A stretch of 49,554 nt of DNA from Deltaproteobacteria bacterium (GTDB lineage Bacteria; Desulfobacterota; DSM-4660; Desulfatiglandales; Desulfatiglandaceae): NCBI GenBank assembly GCA_019310785.1, contig JAFDDR010000011.1:1-49554 (forward strand), written 5' to 3'. How positions within the stretch are numbered: the first letter of the stretch is position 1; each line of letters starts with the position of its first letter. Under the pieces are notes generated by a model. The model did not search any database, was not told where the DNA came from, and saw nothing but the letters and a program-made list of their open reading frames with translations. Of the stretch, positions 7,598 to 15,647 are shown in pieces. The position numbers and the translations under genes are program-made.

Positions 7598-7861
7598 TCA
7601 GATTCCAAGATCGTCAAAGAGTTCTTGCGGGGTGTTGAACCTTTTTCCCATGCCCTGTCTTGAGTTCTCAATGGCTTTCATGGTCTTTTCGTTGGGAACC
7701 TGAAGTTCAAAAGGCAAACCGCGTTGTGCAATAACCTGCCTGTAAAACAATTCAAATGATTTCGAAACCGACAGGCCCAATTCCTTTAGTATGTTTTCAG
7801 CCTGTATCTTGACTTCAGGATCGAGTAAAGCCCTTGCCGTCGCTGTTTTTGTAGTGCCCAT
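7598..7861 (-). CDS. RelB/DinJ-family antitoxin
   Basis: 87 residues. The N-terminal ribbon-helix-helix (TKTATARALLDPEVKIQAEN, then ILKELGLSVSKSFELFYRQV) binds DNA as a dimer, and the C-terminal half (GLPFELQVPNEKTMKAIEN) is the toxin-neutralising part with the usual LPF motif. A strong ribosome binding site (AGGAGG) precedes ATG, and a consensus promoter with an overlapping palindrome lies at 7891-7924, consistent with autorepression by the toxin-antitoxin complex. It is first in the pair, as usual. Confidence 0.85.
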   Translation of the reverse strand: MGTTKTATARALLDPEVKIQAENILKELGLSVSKSFELFYRQVIAQRGLPFELQVPNEKTMKAIENSRQGMGKRFNTPQELFDDLGI

Positions 7862-7890
7862 TTTTTCCTCCTGTTAGTGTTATGTATATG

Positions 7891-7924
7891 GCATATTATA
7901 TGCTATTGATTGATAAGTTGTCAA
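7891..7924 (-). promoter_or_regulatory. Promoter and operator palindrome of the RelBE-type locus
   Basis: On the minus strand, TTGACA (7919-7924) and TATAAT (7895-7900), both exact consensus, are 18 bases apart. A perfect palindrome GCATAT-T-ATATGC (7891-7903) covers the -10 box, a natural site for the antitoxin ribbon-helix-helix. The start codon lies 30 bases downstream. Confidence 0.75.
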
Positions 7925-7938
7925 GCTGTTGATGATGA

Positions 7939-8340
7939 TTACTTCACCCAATTATCAATTTTGAGATTGGGGACTCGATTAAATTCCTTTTCGTTATTCG
8001 TGACCAAAATGCAGCCTACCGAAAGAGCATGCGCGGCGATTAGCATATCAAGGGATCCAATGGGGGTGCCTTGTTTTTCTAAATATACTCTAAGTTTACC
8101 ATAATGCTGTGCGGCTTCATCACCATATGACAATAGTTCCATAGGAGCCAAAAACTGGGCTAATGCGAATTGATTCTGATCCGGCTTTGAGCTTTTGACA
8201 ACGCCGTATTCAAGCTCGCTAAAGGTTATTGATGAGATTCCGACTTGCGAAATCCGGGTTTTCCTAAACCGTTCGATTACATCCACCGGTTTTCTTTTGA
8301 TAATATAGATACATATGTTTGTATCGAGCATATACTTCAT
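7939..8340 (-). CDS. vapC: VapC-family PIN-domain ribonuclease toxin
   Basis: 133 residues, normal for VapC. MKYMLDTNICIYII gives the first catalytic Asp (D6) and TN; ITFSELEYGV (about 39-48) gives the conserved Glu; the later acidic residues are in IGSLDMLIAAHAL (Asp, about 98) and LVTNNEKEF. These residues hold Mg2+ in PIN nucleases, which cut tRNA or rRNA. The full acidic set is present, so the toxin looks active. The start overlaps the stop of the upstream antitoxin by one base, indicating coupled translation. Confidence 0.9.
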   Translation of the reverse strand: MKYMLDTNICIYIIKRKPVDVIERFRKTRISQVGISSITFSELEYGVVKSSKPDQNQFALAQFLAPMELLSYGDEAAQHYGKLRVYLEKQGTPIGSLDMLIAAHALSVGCILVTNNEKEFNRVPNLKIDNWVK

Positions 8341-8567
8341 TATAATGTTTCCAGAGAACCCTGCGGAGGTTGATCTCTGGTTTCCATATAGTCGTCGGTG
8401 AACTGGTCAAGGCTGTTTGCCAAGGATGCCCAAGGATCATCTTTAGGAATAAGTATTACTATCTTCCCGATTTTTTTAACAAAAACATCATTTCCCGAGA
8501 ACCGGAAATCCTTAGGAAGCCTTACGGCCTGGCTTCTACCGTTTATAAAGATTTTAGCAGTTTGCAT
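8340..8567 (-). CDS. vapB: VapB-family antitoxin (AbrB/SpoVT fold)
   Basis: 75 residues. It starts MQTAKIFINGRSQAVRLPKD, the classic swapped-hairpin AbrB motif of VapB (NGRSQAVRLP), and ends with the acidic toxin-binding tail FTDDYMETRDQ. A ribosome binding site (GGGAGG) lies 7 bases before ATG. It is first in a two-gene unit with vapC and has a strong promoter at 8600-8628. Neutralises VapC and, with it, should repress the operon. Confidence 0.9.
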   Translation of the reverse strand: MQTAKIFINGRSQAVRLPKDFRFSGNDVFVKKIGKIVILIPKDDPWASLANSLDQFTDDYMETRDQPPQGSLETL

Positions 8568-8599
8568 TTTAATCCTCCCATGAAAATGATAGATACCAA

Positions 8600-8628
8600 A
8601 GTATATACCATATCTGAGAACATGTCAA
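8600..8628 (-). promoter_or_regulatory. Promoter of vapBC
   Basis: On the minus strand TTGACA (8623-8628) and TATACT (8600-8605) with a 17-base spacer. The -10 region is flanked by two GGTAT words about 11 bases apart (GGTATATACTTTGGTAT), likely operator half-sites for VapB. Confidence 0.7.
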
Positions 8629-8833
8629 ATTCTATTAATGCATCAAATGCCGTTAAGTTCCTAAAACCATCAAATTTACATTTATGATATTTCTTGATAA
8701 TGGGTTGTTAACCCATTTAAGGGAAACATAATGAAATCAGAGGGACCAGAACTAAGGAGTATCTCATCTGTTGACGTTATCAGCAGAGAGAAGGGTATTT
8801 TGAGGGGTTTATTTTCATATGAGAAAAAATAAT

Positions 8834-9282
8834 ATGCGTGTCAAATTTATTGCCGATGTCCATCATGCCTTTGCCCAGGTGGAGAGACTACTTAAGAGAA
8901 CGGAAGCTGATCTCTATCTCGTCACAGGGGATCTGGTGTCTCGTTCCTTTTTTAGATACACGACAGCCTGGATCTGGACCGGATCATGCAGGCAATTGAA
9001 GATGAGGACCCAGAGGATGGTCAACTCCAGCGATTCATCTTTTACAGACTCGTATGCAGGCCCGTCAACCTGAGGGTTGTGAAGCGCGTTGAGAACCTGT
9101 TGTTGGAAAAGTACCACTTCAGGAGAAAGGTTGAGGAGGGTCTGGAAGAATATATCCAGGTACTTGTTTCCTCGGTGCGGCACGTCAAATCCTTTGAAAA
9201 ATATAAAGCGCGCCTTAGAGAAAGAGAAATAGAAATTCCACCCGATGTGGAGGAGGCCATACGCAACTACCTCAGAGGCTAA
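8834..9282 (+). pseudogene. Metallophosphoesterase N-terminus joined to an unrelated C-terminal segment
   Basis: From ATG 8834 the sequence MRVKFIADVHHAFAQVERLL, then YLVTGDLVSRSFFRY, is the start of a calcineurin-like phosphoesterase (D-x-H and GDL metal motifs). The third metal motif (N-H-D/E) and the remaining sheet are missing. After about 8960 the meaningful frame shifts, giving DSLDLDRIMQAIEDEDPEDG and a helical C-terminus ending EEAIRNYLRG at 9282. This second half does not look like a phosphoesterase and I do not recognise it. The simplest reading is a deletion that fused the beginning of one gene to the end of another. Confidence 0.65.
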
Positions 9283-9311
9283 TGAGAAATGCGGATGTCC
9301 CTCTCGTCTTT

Positions 9312-9530
9312 TTAACCGGCTATCAACCCCAATAGACCATGAACTGATGCAGTAATGAAAAACGCAATGCCCGTCTTTCTATGAACGCCGAAGGGCATTT
9401 TTATCCAGCGTAATCCCGTGGACATCTGGAAAAGAATCAAGACGAAATTCACGATGCCCAGAATAAGTATAATTGAAATGCCTCCAATCGTCATGACAAG
9501 TACCTCTATTGCATTATGAAAAGAGGGCAA
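9312..9530 (-). CDS. Small two-helix membrane protein
   Basis: 72 residues with two hydrophobic segments (about residues 8-33, IEVLVMTIGGISIILILGIV onward, and 52-71, GIAFFITASVHGLLGLIAG). His residues at GVHRKTG and SVHGLLG are spaced as in short cytochrome b-like or heme-anchoring helices, but no heme binding is proven. It lies 63 bases after the exported superoxide-reductase-like gene on the same strand and probably shares its transcript, so a membrane electron-donor or partner role is conceivable. Confidence 0.6.
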   Translation of the reverse strand: MPSFHNAIEVLVMTIGGISIILILGIVNFVLILFQMSTGLRWIKMPFGVHRKTGIAFFITASVHGLLGLIAG

Positions 9531-9593
9531 AAGAAAAGCTGCCTGAGGAATCTGTTTTTGGGTCCCATTTTTATAAAGGTAGCTCCGGACGTC

Positions 9594-9971
9594 TCATTTA
9601 ACGGAAATCTTTTTCCTGTCAACTCCGGCACTTCCATGGAGATTGCAGCTTGCCTTCGCTTCAATCACCAGGTCTTCATTCACGGTTACCTTTATTTCCT
9701 TAGTAAACCTGGCTCCTTCAGGCAGGTCGGTCATGGAATACTCCCAGCTCCCTATTTCCTTTCCGTTGGCCTTGATACTTAGCCACTCGGTATGATGGAA
9801 AAAATTATTGGCACTGTGGCTCACATGCACTTTAATCACGACCTCTGATCCCTTGACGACTTCATCCGGGGCCTCTATCTTGACTGTGGACTTATCTGCC
9901 AAGGCGTTAGATGTGTTTAGCAAGATAAAAAAGAGAGAAATAAAACCTACCACCAGTTTTCGAGTATTCAT
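9594..9971 (-). CDS. Exported superoxide-reductase-like (desulfoferrodoxin centre II) protein
   Basis: 125 residues from ATG 9971, chosen because AAAGGAGG stands 7 bases upstream; an ATG at 10010 lacks one. Residues 1-26 are a signal peptide (KLVVGFISLFFILLN, cut after ALA). The mature part has the ligands of the SOR Fe(His4Cys) site: a His in VHVSHS, the HH-T-E-W group in NNFFHHTEW, and C-N-L-H-G near the end (SCNLHGSAG). SOR reduces superoxide to peroxide in anaerobes. There is no N-terminal rubredoxin-type centre. Export to the periplasm is unusual, since known SORs are mostly cytoplasmic. Probably cotranscribed with the membrane protein at 9312-9530. Confidence 0.8.
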   Translation of the reverse strand: MNTRKLVVGFISLFFILLNTSNALADKSTVKIEAPDEVVKGSEVVIKVHVSHSANNFFHHTEWLSIKANGKEIGSWEYSMTDLPEGARFTKEIKVTVNEDLVIEAKASCNLHGSAGVDRKKISVK

Positions 9972-10139
9972 TGAAACCTCCTTTATCTTTTTGCTGAAGT
10001 CTTGCGTCATGGCCTTTTTTCTGATAGGACACCAACAACCTGTTCAGGGATGGGTTAAAGTGTTTCATATAGGCCTCTCCAGGGGACAAAACCTAACGGT
10101 TAGCTTTTACTGCGGTTATCTATTTTTGGGAGCGTGAAG

Positions 10140-10439
10140 ATGTCCGGTTTAATGGAAATCCTTCTGATTGTCGCGATCATTTTAGGCATTTTTATGCTTC
10201 CCAGATTGCTGCGCAGACAGCAGGAAAATGAAGTTCGGCCGGCAGATCAAGGCCAGGGCCTTTCAGGATGGAAGCGATTAGCAATTCTTGCCTCTTTCCT
10301 GTGGCCGGCCCTCCTTGCACTATATTTGAAACCCTGGAACAGCCACTGGCATATCTTTCTCTATGTGGCGGTTGGCCCCGTTGCCTTAGCGTGGGGCATC
10401 TTATGGATCTTTTCGGGCTTCAGAAAACAGGAAAAGTAA
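10140..10439 (+). CDS. Small membrane protein
   Basis: 99 residues from ATG 10140, preferred over 10134 for its spacing from a GGGAG-like site; either could be used. Three hydrophobic segments are visible: MEILLIVAIILGIFMLP, LAILASFLWPALLALYL and IFLYVAVGPVALAWGILWI. The linker RRQQENEVRPADQGQ is polar. It is divergent from the superoxide-reductase-like gene and converges on the ADP-ribosylglycohydrolase relative. No family recognised. Confidence 0.6.
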   Translation: MSGLMEILLIVAIILGIFMLPRLLRRQQENEVRPADQGQGLSGWKRLAILASFLWPALLALYLKPWNSHWHIFLYVAVGPVALAWGILWIFSGFRKQEK

Positions 10440-10494
10440 CATCCTGATTGAGCTGACACCCAATAAGGAAGGAGTCTGAGATCAGCAGTCAGCC

Positions 10495-11421
10495 TTAAGC
10501 GATGGTATTTTTCTGACCGCTTCTCTCAAGGTACTCCACGATCCTGTCATACCCCTTGAGGTCATTAATCCATTTATCAGGGATACCGGAGTTCTCTCCA
10601 TGATATGCCCCGAGTACCATGCCCACTATCATTCCCCTTGCTGCGGAATCTCCTCCGGCCATTACGTTTTCAATTAGTCCGTTTTTGAGGTCATTTTCAT
10701 ACGTCGTTAAAAGATGTATAACAGAGGGTAAGGCCGACCCTGCCTCACACATCTGACCGAAGCCTAATATTGTCTGCCTGGTCTCCTGACCTTTACTTTT
10801 TAATCCCGCTTCTATAAGCGGGGAAAGCATGTAATTGTCGGGTCCATCTGAAAGTACTTTCTGAAGTGCATCAAGAGGGGGTGTACCTTTTAATGCCTCT
10901 AAGGTTATTCTTGCAAGAAGGGCTGCGCTTTCAATTACAACAGAATTGTTGTGGGTCATTGCGGTCTGTTCTCTTACATTTTTGTCAAGCCTGTCCGGTT
11001 CATTATGCAAGGTAAATATGAGGGGGCTGATGCGTGAAGCCCCTCCAAGGTCTGATGACGGCGAACCGCATGAATCAGGTGACTTGCCTTTCTCCATATT
11101 GGATATGGTCTGTTTTGTGGCATTATCCATATAACCATCATATTTTGTCATACAATGGAGCCATTTTTCAGCAAATTCCCGCAATTCGAATACCCGGTTA
11201 TCCCTCAATAATTCAAGAAGAAGCATTGTCTGGTCCCCGTAATGAGTAAATTCTCCCGCATCCTTTGTGGGGTGGAAAGAGTTTTCAAGGGGTTTCAACA
11301 GATCCTCGACTCTTCCGAATTTTCGATCAATTGCCGAGGTATCATAGATCCAGTGGGCACCCAGTGCCAACGAATCGGCCGCCAGTGATATGAGAACCAT
11401 TTCTTTTGTATTTGGCTTCAT
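10495..11421 (-). CDS. ADP-ribosylglycohydrolase (DraG/ARH) family protein with altered metal motifs
   Basis: 308 residues from ATG 11421, which has AGGAGG 8 bases upstream. It is an all-helical ARH-type protein. The usual GDAxGxxxE start reads ADSLALGAHWIYD, the TDDT metal motif reads HYGDQTMLL, and the C-terminal GGDTDT motif reads GGDSAARGMIVGMVLGAYHG. The second Asp and the Thr of that motif are thus replaced by Ala. In DraG and ARH3 these residues bind the two Mg2+ ions that position ADP-ribose, so classical de-ADP-ribosylation is doubtful. It may act on another substrate or be structural, like J1-crystallins. No DraT partner is seen. Confidence 0.75.
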   Translation of the reverse strand: MKPNTKEMVLISLAADSLALGAHWIYDTSAIDRKFGRVEDLLKPLENSFHPTKDAGEFTHYGDQTMLLLELLRDNRVFELREFAEKWLHCMTKYDGYMDNATKQTISNMEKGKSPDSCGSPSSDLGGASRISPLIFTLHNEPDRLDKNVREQTAMTHNNSVVIESAALLARITLEALKGTPPLDALQKVLSDGPDNYMLSPLIEAGLKSKGQETRQTILGFGQMCEAGSALPSVIHLLTTYENDLKNGLIENVMAGGDSAARGMIVGMVLGAYHGENSGIPDKWINDLKGYDRIVEYLERSGQKNTIA

Positions 11422-11550
11422 GATTTCCCCTCCTGTTGTTAAATCCATGGAAGAGCGGTTTGTAGTGTCTGATATACCAATAAATCTATGTGGATAAGTC
11501 AACAGAAAATTTGTCCCATTTACTTCTTCTTACTTAGTGTTCATCCATTA

Positions 11551-11854
11551 ATGAAAAAAGGGCACTACTCGGCGGGGCAAATAGACGGAGAAAAGCAACC
11601 TCTTAAGGCACACCCACACGGATTGGCAGGCCTGCCTGAAGAGACCCTCATCAAAGTGATCGAGACGTATTCGATAAATTGGATTACAGTTGATAGACTC
11701 TGGTTCAGCGGTGTTGAAGAAAAATATGGCCTGCTTCAACAACGTGATTCAGATTGTCGACCCCAGGGTAAAGGTGGAATGCATTTTCTGTCCTCCTGAT
11801 CCTCATCCGGATGACAATTGGTGCCAATGGGTTTTTTCGATCCCTGAATTGTAG
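11551..11854 (+). pseudogene. Internally deleted copy of a DUF6125-family gene
   Basis: The first part reads LPEETLIKVIETYSINWIT, then VDRLWFSGVEEKYG, matching the start of the intact family member at 41357 ([20 protein letters not shown]). One frame over, 11740-11854 reads VDPRVKVECIFCPPDPHPD ending WCQWVFSIPEL, matching that protein's end ([16 protein letters not shown]). The roughly 100 residues between are absent. It is a relic with a deleted middle. A repeat word TTAGTGTTCATCCA at 11534-11547, related to the repeat next to trpB2, lies just before it. Confidence 0.7.
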
Positions 11855-12089
11855 ACGGGGGGCCTTTTCACACAGGGTCTTTCATCTTTTTTCGAAGGTT
11901 CGGCCAGAAACTCAAGATCCTGGTGCCTATTGTGCGGGGGTAACGTTGTTGACCATATTGAATAACTTTTATGACTGGTGACGGTTTCCCTTGTGAAATA
12001 CAGGACGCCCCGGCCGCGCCCTTTAAACAGCATACCCTACGCCTGGAAAGCTGATACCCGGGTGCCCGGGCAGACCTCTACGCACATAC
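11855..12089. other. Gap with no gene seen
   Basis: GC-rich spacer between the DUF6125 relic and the PocR-domain gene. Six frames give only short, unconserved frames. I see no terminator with a T-run. Confidence 0.4.
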
Positions 12090-12587
12090 TCAGTCCGTGC
12101 TTTTTTTATCGTGAATTTTATTGAAGACACTGTTTGTAACTTCAGCTATTTTTTCCTGGGCCACAAACGGCACCTGCTCTATCATACGGTTGACCTCCTC
12201 CACACTCCTGTTGATGCTTTTGGCAATCATGGCAGTTGTAATTTCCTCTTCCGGAATACCGGTCCCACATACAACAACAGAGCCCATGAACTCGGCATCT
12301 GAAAACACAGGGATCATACATTTGGTCATGTTAGCTTCGCAAGAGACAATCACCGGTTTGCGTGTCTCCTTTGCCTCCTTTGCCATGAATTTTTGTGTCC
12401 TGGCACATATGCCGATCAATGATTCTTTGTTCGCTCGAATCGCTTTACAGAGTTCGTGTCGCTCCCCGCTTTCCTGAAGGACGAAGCTCTGAGGATCCAC
12501 AAGGGCTGTCGGCATATTCAGCGCCTCGCTTAGATCGTCCAGAATCTGTTGCCATTCATCTTCGTCATTGATGTAGTAAAGATTCAT
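12090..12587 (-). CDS. Stand-alone PocR sensory-domain protein
   Basis: 165 residues from ATG 12587, supported by AAAGGAGG 6 bases upstream. The sequence follows the PocR ligand-binding domain: a helix EWQQILDDLSEALNMPTALV, SFVLQESGERHELCKAIRA, ICARTQKF, VSCEANMTKCMIPV and FMGSVVVCGTGIPEEEI. The spaced Cys residues (C-x-x-I, C-A-R, C-E, C-M-I) are typical and could bind metal or a small ligand. In PocR this domain senses propanediol-type ligands in front of an AraC helix-turn-helix. Here it ends with a short helix (VEEVNRMIEQVPF) and no DNA-binding domain, so it must act through a partner not visible here. Confidence 0.8.
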   Translation of the reverse strand: MNLYYINDEDEWQQILDDLSEALNMPTALVDPQSFVLQESGERHELCKAIRANKESLIGICARTQKFMAKEAKETRKPVIVSCEANMTKCMIPVFSDAEFMGSVVVCGTGIPEEEITTAMIAKSINRSVEEVNRMIEQVPFVAQEKIAEVTNSVFNKIHDKKSTD

Positions 12588-12957
12588 TGTCCCCTCCTTT
12601 TGTTTGATCATTAGGTAAGTGGGGGAATATAGGCGAATATAAAAGGTATGTCAATTATGTTCTCTTTTTCTCCGGTACTCTACGCTTTAGCCTTATATGT
12701 TGTTGGACGGTAACTGCTCAGGTTCAACGTTCAGAGTTCAGCCATTATTTCTCCTGCCCGGATCGTTATAGAGGAAGAGTGATGGCGGGGATGGAGATAT
12801 TGTAGGTCAACTTATTGGAACCGCAAGATGTTGTGGGTATGACGGTCGTCGAACCCCTGACCCCACGGGTCCCAAAGTCAGAGACCCCAAAGGATGGAGG
12901 GAAGTGTTTTCAATAAGCTTGACATATGTGTCTGTGATCAATACATTTTTAGTCATT
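12588..12957. other. Divergent intergenic gap
   Basis: Lies between the minus-strand PocR gene and the plus-strand cysteine hydrolase. An in-frame extension of the latter up to 12904 exists (SISLTYVSVINTFLVIM) but has no family match, and I treat it as leader. No hairpin terminator or clear consensus promoter was found. Confidence 0.35.
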
Positions 12958-13509
12958 ATGAAAGTATCTTTGCTGAATAGAGAAAATACAGGACTCGTGA
13001 TCGTTGATGTTCAGGATAAACTCATGGGGGTAATGGGGAGAAAAAAGGAAATAATTGACAACATCGTTAAACTCCTTCACCTCTCAAAGATCTATGACCT
13101 GCCTTTGATCCTCACGGAACAATACCCCAAGTGGCTCGGTCCCACCCTTCCCGAGTTAAAGGACTCCCTGCCGGTCTATGAGCCTTTGAACAAAGTGCAT
13201 TTCAACTGTTGTGATGTGGAGGCGTTCAACAATCGCCTGGATTCGACAGATCTGAAAGATATCATCCTGATGGGGGTCGAATCACACATCTGCGTTTTCC
13301 AGACCTGTTTTTCCCTCATAGAAAGAGGTTACCGGGTACATGTCCCCCAGGATGCCGTGGATTCAAGGACAGAAGCGAACTGGAGGGTTGGACTCGAATT
13401 GATGGGGGAGAAAGGGGCGGTGATCACCTCAACCGAGGCTGTCATCTACCAGGTACTGAAAAAGGCAGGCACAAAAGAATTCAAAGAGATGTTGAAAATA
13501 ATCAAATAG
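12958..13509 (+). CDS. Isochorismatase-family cysteine hydrolase
   Basis: 183 residues from the inner ATG 12958; the frame is open from 12904, but the family begins near NTGLVIVDVQDKL. The catalytic triad of the fold is present: Asp in VDVQD (about 16-19), Lys in LNKVHF and the nucleophile Cys in GVESHICVFQT (about 111). Members hydrolyse isochorismate, nicotinamide or amides; the ESHICV variety is common in unassigned hydrolases. It stands 66 bases before the acyl-CoA synthetase gene on the same strand, so it may be the first gene of that operon. The substrate cannot be told from sequence. Confidence 0.8.
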   Translation: MKVSLLNRENTGLVIVDVQDKLMGVMGRKKEIIDNIVKLLHLSKIYDLPLILTEQYPKWLGPTLPELKDSLPVYEPLNKVHFNCCDVEAFNNRLDSTDLKDIILMGVESHICVFQTCFSLIERGYRVHVPQDAVDSRTEANWRVGLELMGEKGAVITSTEAVIYQVLKKAGTKEFKEMLKIIK

Positions 13510-13575
13510 CAGAGATTCATCCGTTGAAGGCGGAGGGTCAGCGTGGCGGGAATTAAAAGAAAGGAAAATGATTAA

Positions 13576-15324
13576 ATGGATTACGAACCAATTCGAAAAG
13601 GTGATGTGAGCGGCTTCAGGGTGGCACCCAACTTGTCCGATTACCAAAAGGCGATTGACCGGTTTCAGTGGGAAGATATTCACAGTGACCTGGACTGGCT
13701 CGATAATGGGAAGCTCAATATCGCATACGAGGCCCTGGACAGACATGTGAATTCGCCGGTCAGGGACAAGGTTGCCCTTTACTGGGAAGGGAAGGGCGGG
13801 GAGGAGGAGAAATACACCTTCGGCGACTTGAGCAGGCTGACCAATCGTTTTGCCAACGTGTTGACCGGTCTCGGGGTCACGAAGGGAGACAGGGTGTTTA
13901 CATATATGGACAGGATTCCCGAGGCATTTGTGTCGCTGCTTGGGGCTCTGAAGGTGGGGGGAGTGATCGGACCCCTGTTTTCCGCCTTTGGACCAGAGGC
14001 GGTGAGGGACCGGCTTGGAGATTGCGAGGGGAAAATATTGGTGACGACCCCGAAGCTGGTCAATACGATTCATGAGATACTTGATGACCTTCCGGCCCTG
14101 GAGAGCATCATCATTGTGGAGAGGGGTGAAGCCGGGTATGAGTTGAAGAATAAAGAGGTGAGTTACGAGAGGCTCATGGGAGGAGCGTCCGAGGAATTCG
14201 AGTTGGTTGCGACGGATAGGGAGGATTACGCGATTATCCATTACACCTCCGGAACTACGGGGAAGCCAAAAGGCGTAGTCCATGTGCATGAGGCGATCGT
14301 GGGACACTACGCGACGGCCAAGTATGTGCTCGATCTCCATCCCGATGACATCTATTGGTGTACGGCGGACCCGGGGTGGGTGACCGGAACCTCCTATGGA
14401 ATATTCGGCCCCTGGTCGAACGGGATCACCCAGGTGGTCTACGAGGGGGGGTTTGGGGCGAGCCGCTGGTACAAAGTAATCGAGAAATACAAGGTGAGTG
14501 TGTGGTACACGGCTCCTACGGCCATCAGGATGCTGATGAAGGCTGGTGATGAAGTGCCGAAGAAACACGACCTGAGCAGCCTGAGGTACCTGTGCAGTGT
14601 GGGGGAACCCCTGAACCCCGAGGCGGTGCTCTGGGGGGAAAAGGTTTTTGGCATGCCCTTCCATGACAACTGGTGGCAGACGGAAACGGGATGTATCAAG
14701 ATAGCGAATTACCCGATCCAGGACATCAGACCGGGGTCTATGGGGAGGCCCTTTATGGGGGTGACACCCGGGATACTTGACGACAATTACGAAAAGGAGC
14801 TTCCTCCGGGCGAGGAGGGGCACCTGGCCCTCAGGGCGGGCTGGCCTTCGATGTTCAGGGCTTACTGGAACAAGCCGGAACTTTATGAGTCGAGGTTCAA
14901 GGGGGGATGGTACATCACAGGAGACAAGGCGATCAAGGACGAAGATGGTTATTTCTGGTTTGTCGGGAGGGCGGACGACGTGATCAACACGGGGGGTCAT
15001 CTCGTCGGACCCTTCGAGGTGGAGAGTGTTTTAGTAGAACATCCTGCGGTTGCCGAAGCAGGTGTGATAGGAGTTCCGGACCCCATTGCGATGGAGGTGA
15101 TCATGGCCTTCGTCTCCCTCAAGGACGGCTATGAGGAATCAGAGGAACTCATGCGGGACATCAAAAAATTTACCAGGAAGAAACTGCATTCGGTCGCCTG
15201 CCCGAGAAAGATGAAGTTCCTCCCCGGCCTTCCCAAGACAAAGAGCGGAAAGATCATGCGTAGGCTCCTGAAGGCAAGGGAACTTGGGTTGCCCGAAGGG
15301 GATGTCTCGACACTCGAGGAGTGA
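13576..15324 (+). CDS. AMP-forming acyl-CoA synthetase, candidate 4-hydroxybutyrate:CoA ligase
   Basis: 582 residues, complete. The adenylation motifs are clear: YTSGTTGKPKG (about 223-233) binds ATP, DNWWQTETG (about 371-379) is the acetyl-CoA-synthetase-type acyl/AMP motif, YITGDKAIKDEDGYFWFVGR holds the ribose-binding Asp and hinge, and the acyl-transfer Lys is in KTKSGKIMRR near residue 554. It activates a carboxylic acid to its CoA thioester in the cytoplasm. The AcsA-like core fits a short acid. The 4-hydroxybutyryl-CoA dehydratase gene follows downstream, so 4-hydroxybutyrate is the likely substrate by context; acetate or propionate remain possible. High GC at third positions gives long antisense frames, which are not genes. 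Confidence 0.88.
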   Translation: MDYEPIRKGDVSGFRVAPNLSDYQKAIDRFQWEDIHSDLDWLDNGKLNIAYEALDRHVNSPVRDKVALYWEGKGGEEEKYTFGDLSRLTNRFANVLTGLGVTKGDRVFTYMDRIPEAFVSLLGALKVGGVIGPLFSAFGPEAVRDRLGDCEGKILVTTPKLVNTIHEILDDLPALESIIIVERGEAGYELKNKEVSYERLMGGASEEFELVATDREDYAIIHYTSGTTGKPKGVVHVHEAIVGHYATAKYVLDLHPDDIYWCTADPGWVTGTSYGIFGPWSNGITQVVYEGGFGASRWYKVIEKYKVSVWYTAPTAIRMLMKAGDEVPKKHDLSSLRYLCSVGEPLNPEAVLWGEKVFGMPFHDNWWQTETGCIKIANYPIQDIRPGSMGRPFMGVTPGILDDNYEKELPPGEEGHLALRAGWPSMFRAYWNKPELYESRFKGGWYITGDKAIKDEDGYFWFVGRADDVINTGGHLVGPFEVESVLVEHPAVAEAGVIGVPDPIAMEVIMAFVSLKDGYEESEELMRDIKKFTRKKLHSVACPRKMKFLPGLPKTKSGKIMRRLLKARELGLPEGDVSTLEE

Positions 15325-15647
15325 GTTCAAGAGTGGCGCACCTACCCAAATAAACCGTTTCCCTTTTCATTTGAGATACCTTCTGGAGATCACACTTACA
15401 GCCAATCCTTTTAGAAGAGAGTAATATCTTTAAATCCTTTGTGGCACTAAGTCACGTTACCCCAATTTGTTGTATCTGCTATCTATCTTGTGTCTTGAAG
15501 TTAGTTCAGAAGTTATGATATCAAACCAGAAGAATCGAACTATCGAGTGATGCCTTGACTCGCCTCCAGATCCTGTGGAAAGGGGGCACCGAGGCAAGAA
15601 GCGACTTATTAATTAGGGTATCAACAGAGGATTGAAAGGAGAAAGAC
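15325..15647. other. Gap before the dehydratase gene
   Basis: No gene is seen in these 323 bases. The end holds a good ribosome binding site (GAAAGGAG) for the dehydratase. The size of the gap suggests the dehydratase can be transcribed from its own promoter. No exact consensus pair was found. Confidence 0.4.

Noticed and set aside
13429-15000. 523-codon open frame on the minus strand
   Set aside because: It is fully antisense to the acyl-CoA synthetase gene, whose motifs are complete. The frame is Pro/Arg/His-rich and arises from high GC at third codon positions.
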